Shown here: piece after piece, positions 62,478-64,000 of the stretch | Numbering within the stretch: position 1 is the first letter of the stretch | Layout of the letters: every line of letters starts with the position of its first letter | From: Hoplostethus atlanticus | Taxonomy: Eukaryota > Chordata > Actinopteri > Trachichthyiformes > Trachichthyidae | DNA length: 64,000 nucleotides | NCBI GenBank assembly: GCA_034670405.1 | Contig: JAXDDX010000057.1 | Location: forward strand, 2,303,501-2,367,500 | Direction of reading: 5' to 3' | Made by a program: the position numbers and the translations under genes | Notes under the pieces: generated by a model | What the model saw: the letters and a program-made list of their open reading frames with translations, nothing else | Told to the model about the DNA's origin: nothing | Databases searched by the model: none

Positions 62478-62485
62478 TGACGTCA
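62478..62485. promoter_or_regulatory. Full CRE-like site within the palindrome GATGACGTCATC
   Basis: The CRE core lies in a 12-base palindrome. The sequence around both sites is free of microsatellites and includes CTCCGCCCC-like GC elements at about 62564-62573. Confidence 0.45.
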
Positions 62486-64000
62486 TCGTTATCAAGGCTC
62501 CTCCCCTTTCAGTTGAAGCTGCACTAGGCAAGATTGTTAGGTGACAATACACAAGACACCCTTAGCTCCGCCCCATTTGGCCTGACTCATTTCTGGTCAC
62601 AGGTACGGTCGCTGGCAGGAAATCTTCTCTGTGCGCAGGAAGTGTGCTCCATCCAGAGGACCACGTTGTGTTGAAAACATCGGCTCTTGCATAGTGCAGC
62701 TTTATGTATTTGTGATATATGTAGAGGAGGATGTCTTAAAATCGTCTCAGGCTTTATAATACTACTCTGGGACACTGATACATGGAGCCTGGCTCTCAAG
62801 AGGAGAAAGTCTTGACTCATAGTCCAGGAGTTAGATAACCTCAGCTCACCCCAGGCCAACTCTGGATAAACAGCCGTGAGCAGGGATCCGGATGCGTAGG
62901 GGCTTTGGGGGCGCCGGGGGAGTGGGGGGGGGAGGGGAGGGGGGTTCCTGGAGGCCAGTGAGAGTTTGCCCCGGGGTCGGAGGGTGGCCTCATTTGAAGT
63001 GCTGCCCCCTCCGGACAGGGAGCCTGGGAAACAGCACCGCTCACCTTTCATGTCCCGACCTCATCCTCCCGACCCAGCTGCCACCTTTGGGGTCGGAGGT
63101 CAGTTTCACAGAGACAACCTCGCGGCGGGTGCGACCACCCCCGCCCCCCCCCCCCTCCCCCCCCCACACCTAATCTGTCTCTGTCTGAAAAGGGACGACA
63201 CCGAGAAGGAGAGGCGAGGATGCAGAGATAGTGAGAGTGAAGAAGAAGGAGAGAGCCTGACTAATTATAGTCTGAGCCCTCCGTCCGTTCAGGAAGGAAG
63301 AGCACTGTTTACTGACTTCACTATCAAAGTATGCTCGTCTCGTCCGGCGGCGCATGCCAGAGAAAAACGATGGGAGGTGTCCGATAGTACGCAGATCGGA
63401 CAGGCGGGAAGGAAAGCGGAGGGGAAAAGGGGGGGGCTCGAGGCGAGTATCCTCCGGGGGGCCTGAACCTCATGTTAGCGGCCCATCGGTGGGGTTTCCA
63501 CTATCCCCTCTGTTCCTTGTCCTCCTGCTACACAGGGAGGAAGCGATGGTGTGGGAGACAGTTTGTGCTGTTATTTGACTTTGGAGTTTTTTCTCTTCCC
63601 CTCCGAGCCCCATCTGCTCAGGCAATCACCCTCCCAGGTGCAGAGAGAAAGGGGGTGGTGGTGGTGGAGGAGGAGGGGAGGTGGGGGCTGCAGGAAAATT
63701 CAGCTGACTGAGAGACAGAAATGGGGGAAGCAGGGAGCAGGAGGAAAAAAAACACAGGGAAGGTGCTAGATTTGGGCAGGAGGAGCGATAAGAAGTTGGG
63801 AAGCGGGAGCTCGAGCTCGTGCGTAGAGAAATCCGACACCTCGGAGAAACGTGACATTCATTTTCTCTCTCCCCGCCGACGGCACATAATGATTTTCCGA
63901 GGGGCGATAAGTATCCTTGGCCCCGTCGTCCACATCCAGCCCAAAGTGACAGGCAGATGAAGAGGGGAGGCTGTGGTAATTGGGGGAAGTGGAGGGAGAG

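Larger units (their letters stand above)
60717..64000 (+). other. fgfr2 intron 4, 5' part (at least 3.3 kb)
   Basis: It starts at donor GTGAGT and continues past the window. No D2 exon was found. It contains GT/CA tracts, a (GGGA)n block at 62069-62095, two full CRE sites at 62407 and 62478, and G- or C-rich stretches at 62915-62945 and 63136-63165. Confidence 0.85.

Overview
This window looks like vertebrate nuclear DNA, most likely from a spiny-rayed (percomorph) teleost fish. The evidence is short exons in very long introns, GT-AG splice sites, dense (CA/GT)n, (GA)n and (CT)n microsatellites, fish-type SINE, LINE and MITE relics, and coding exons closest to what I know of fish genes. No prokaryotic, viral or CRISPR content was seen.

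Two same-strand genes account for all coding sequence I can support. (1) ATE1, arginyl-tRNA--protein transferase 1: the last three coding exons lie at 921-1020, 15052-15172 and 21853-22031, followed by a roughly 0.75 kb 3' UTR with an AATAAA signal at 22762. (2) fgfr2, fibroblast growth factor receptor 2: a non-coding leader exon ends at 49662. The first coding exon (leader 52029-52169, CDS 52170-52284) gives the signal peptide, 60067-60324 the first Ig-like domain, and 60642-60716 the acid box. All junction phases agree. The second Ig domain and the kinase lie beyond the window. The ATE1-then-FGFR2 tandem order matches conserved vertebrate synteny.

Layout: 1-22.8 kb is the ATE1 3' half, with introns of about 14.0 and 6.7 kb holding a minus-strand LINE relic, a SINE, a MITE just upstream of an exon and a possible poison exon. 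From 22.8 to about 49 kb is a roughly 26 kb intergenic interval where I recognise no gene. It holds two related MITEs bounded by TTAA, one carrying a nested MITE and a 108 bp foldback, a 705 bp pentanucleotide satellite with no indels, and two SINE relics. From about 49 kb to the end is the fgfr2 5' half, with a leader rich in upstream ORFs and introns packed with dinucleotide repeats.

The two genes are unrelated in function: ATE1 adds arginine to protein N-termini (Arg/N-degron pathway), while FGFR2 is an FGF receptor tyrosine kinase. Their adjacency is positional, and the intergenic and intronic DNA may carry fgfr2 regulatory elements. I found no clearly new biological system. The best leads are the satellite, the TTAA-flanked MITE pair, the fgfr2 uORF leader, an extra cysteine pair in receptor domain D1, a close pair of full CRE sites, and a duplicated 60-70 bp non-repeat-like motif.
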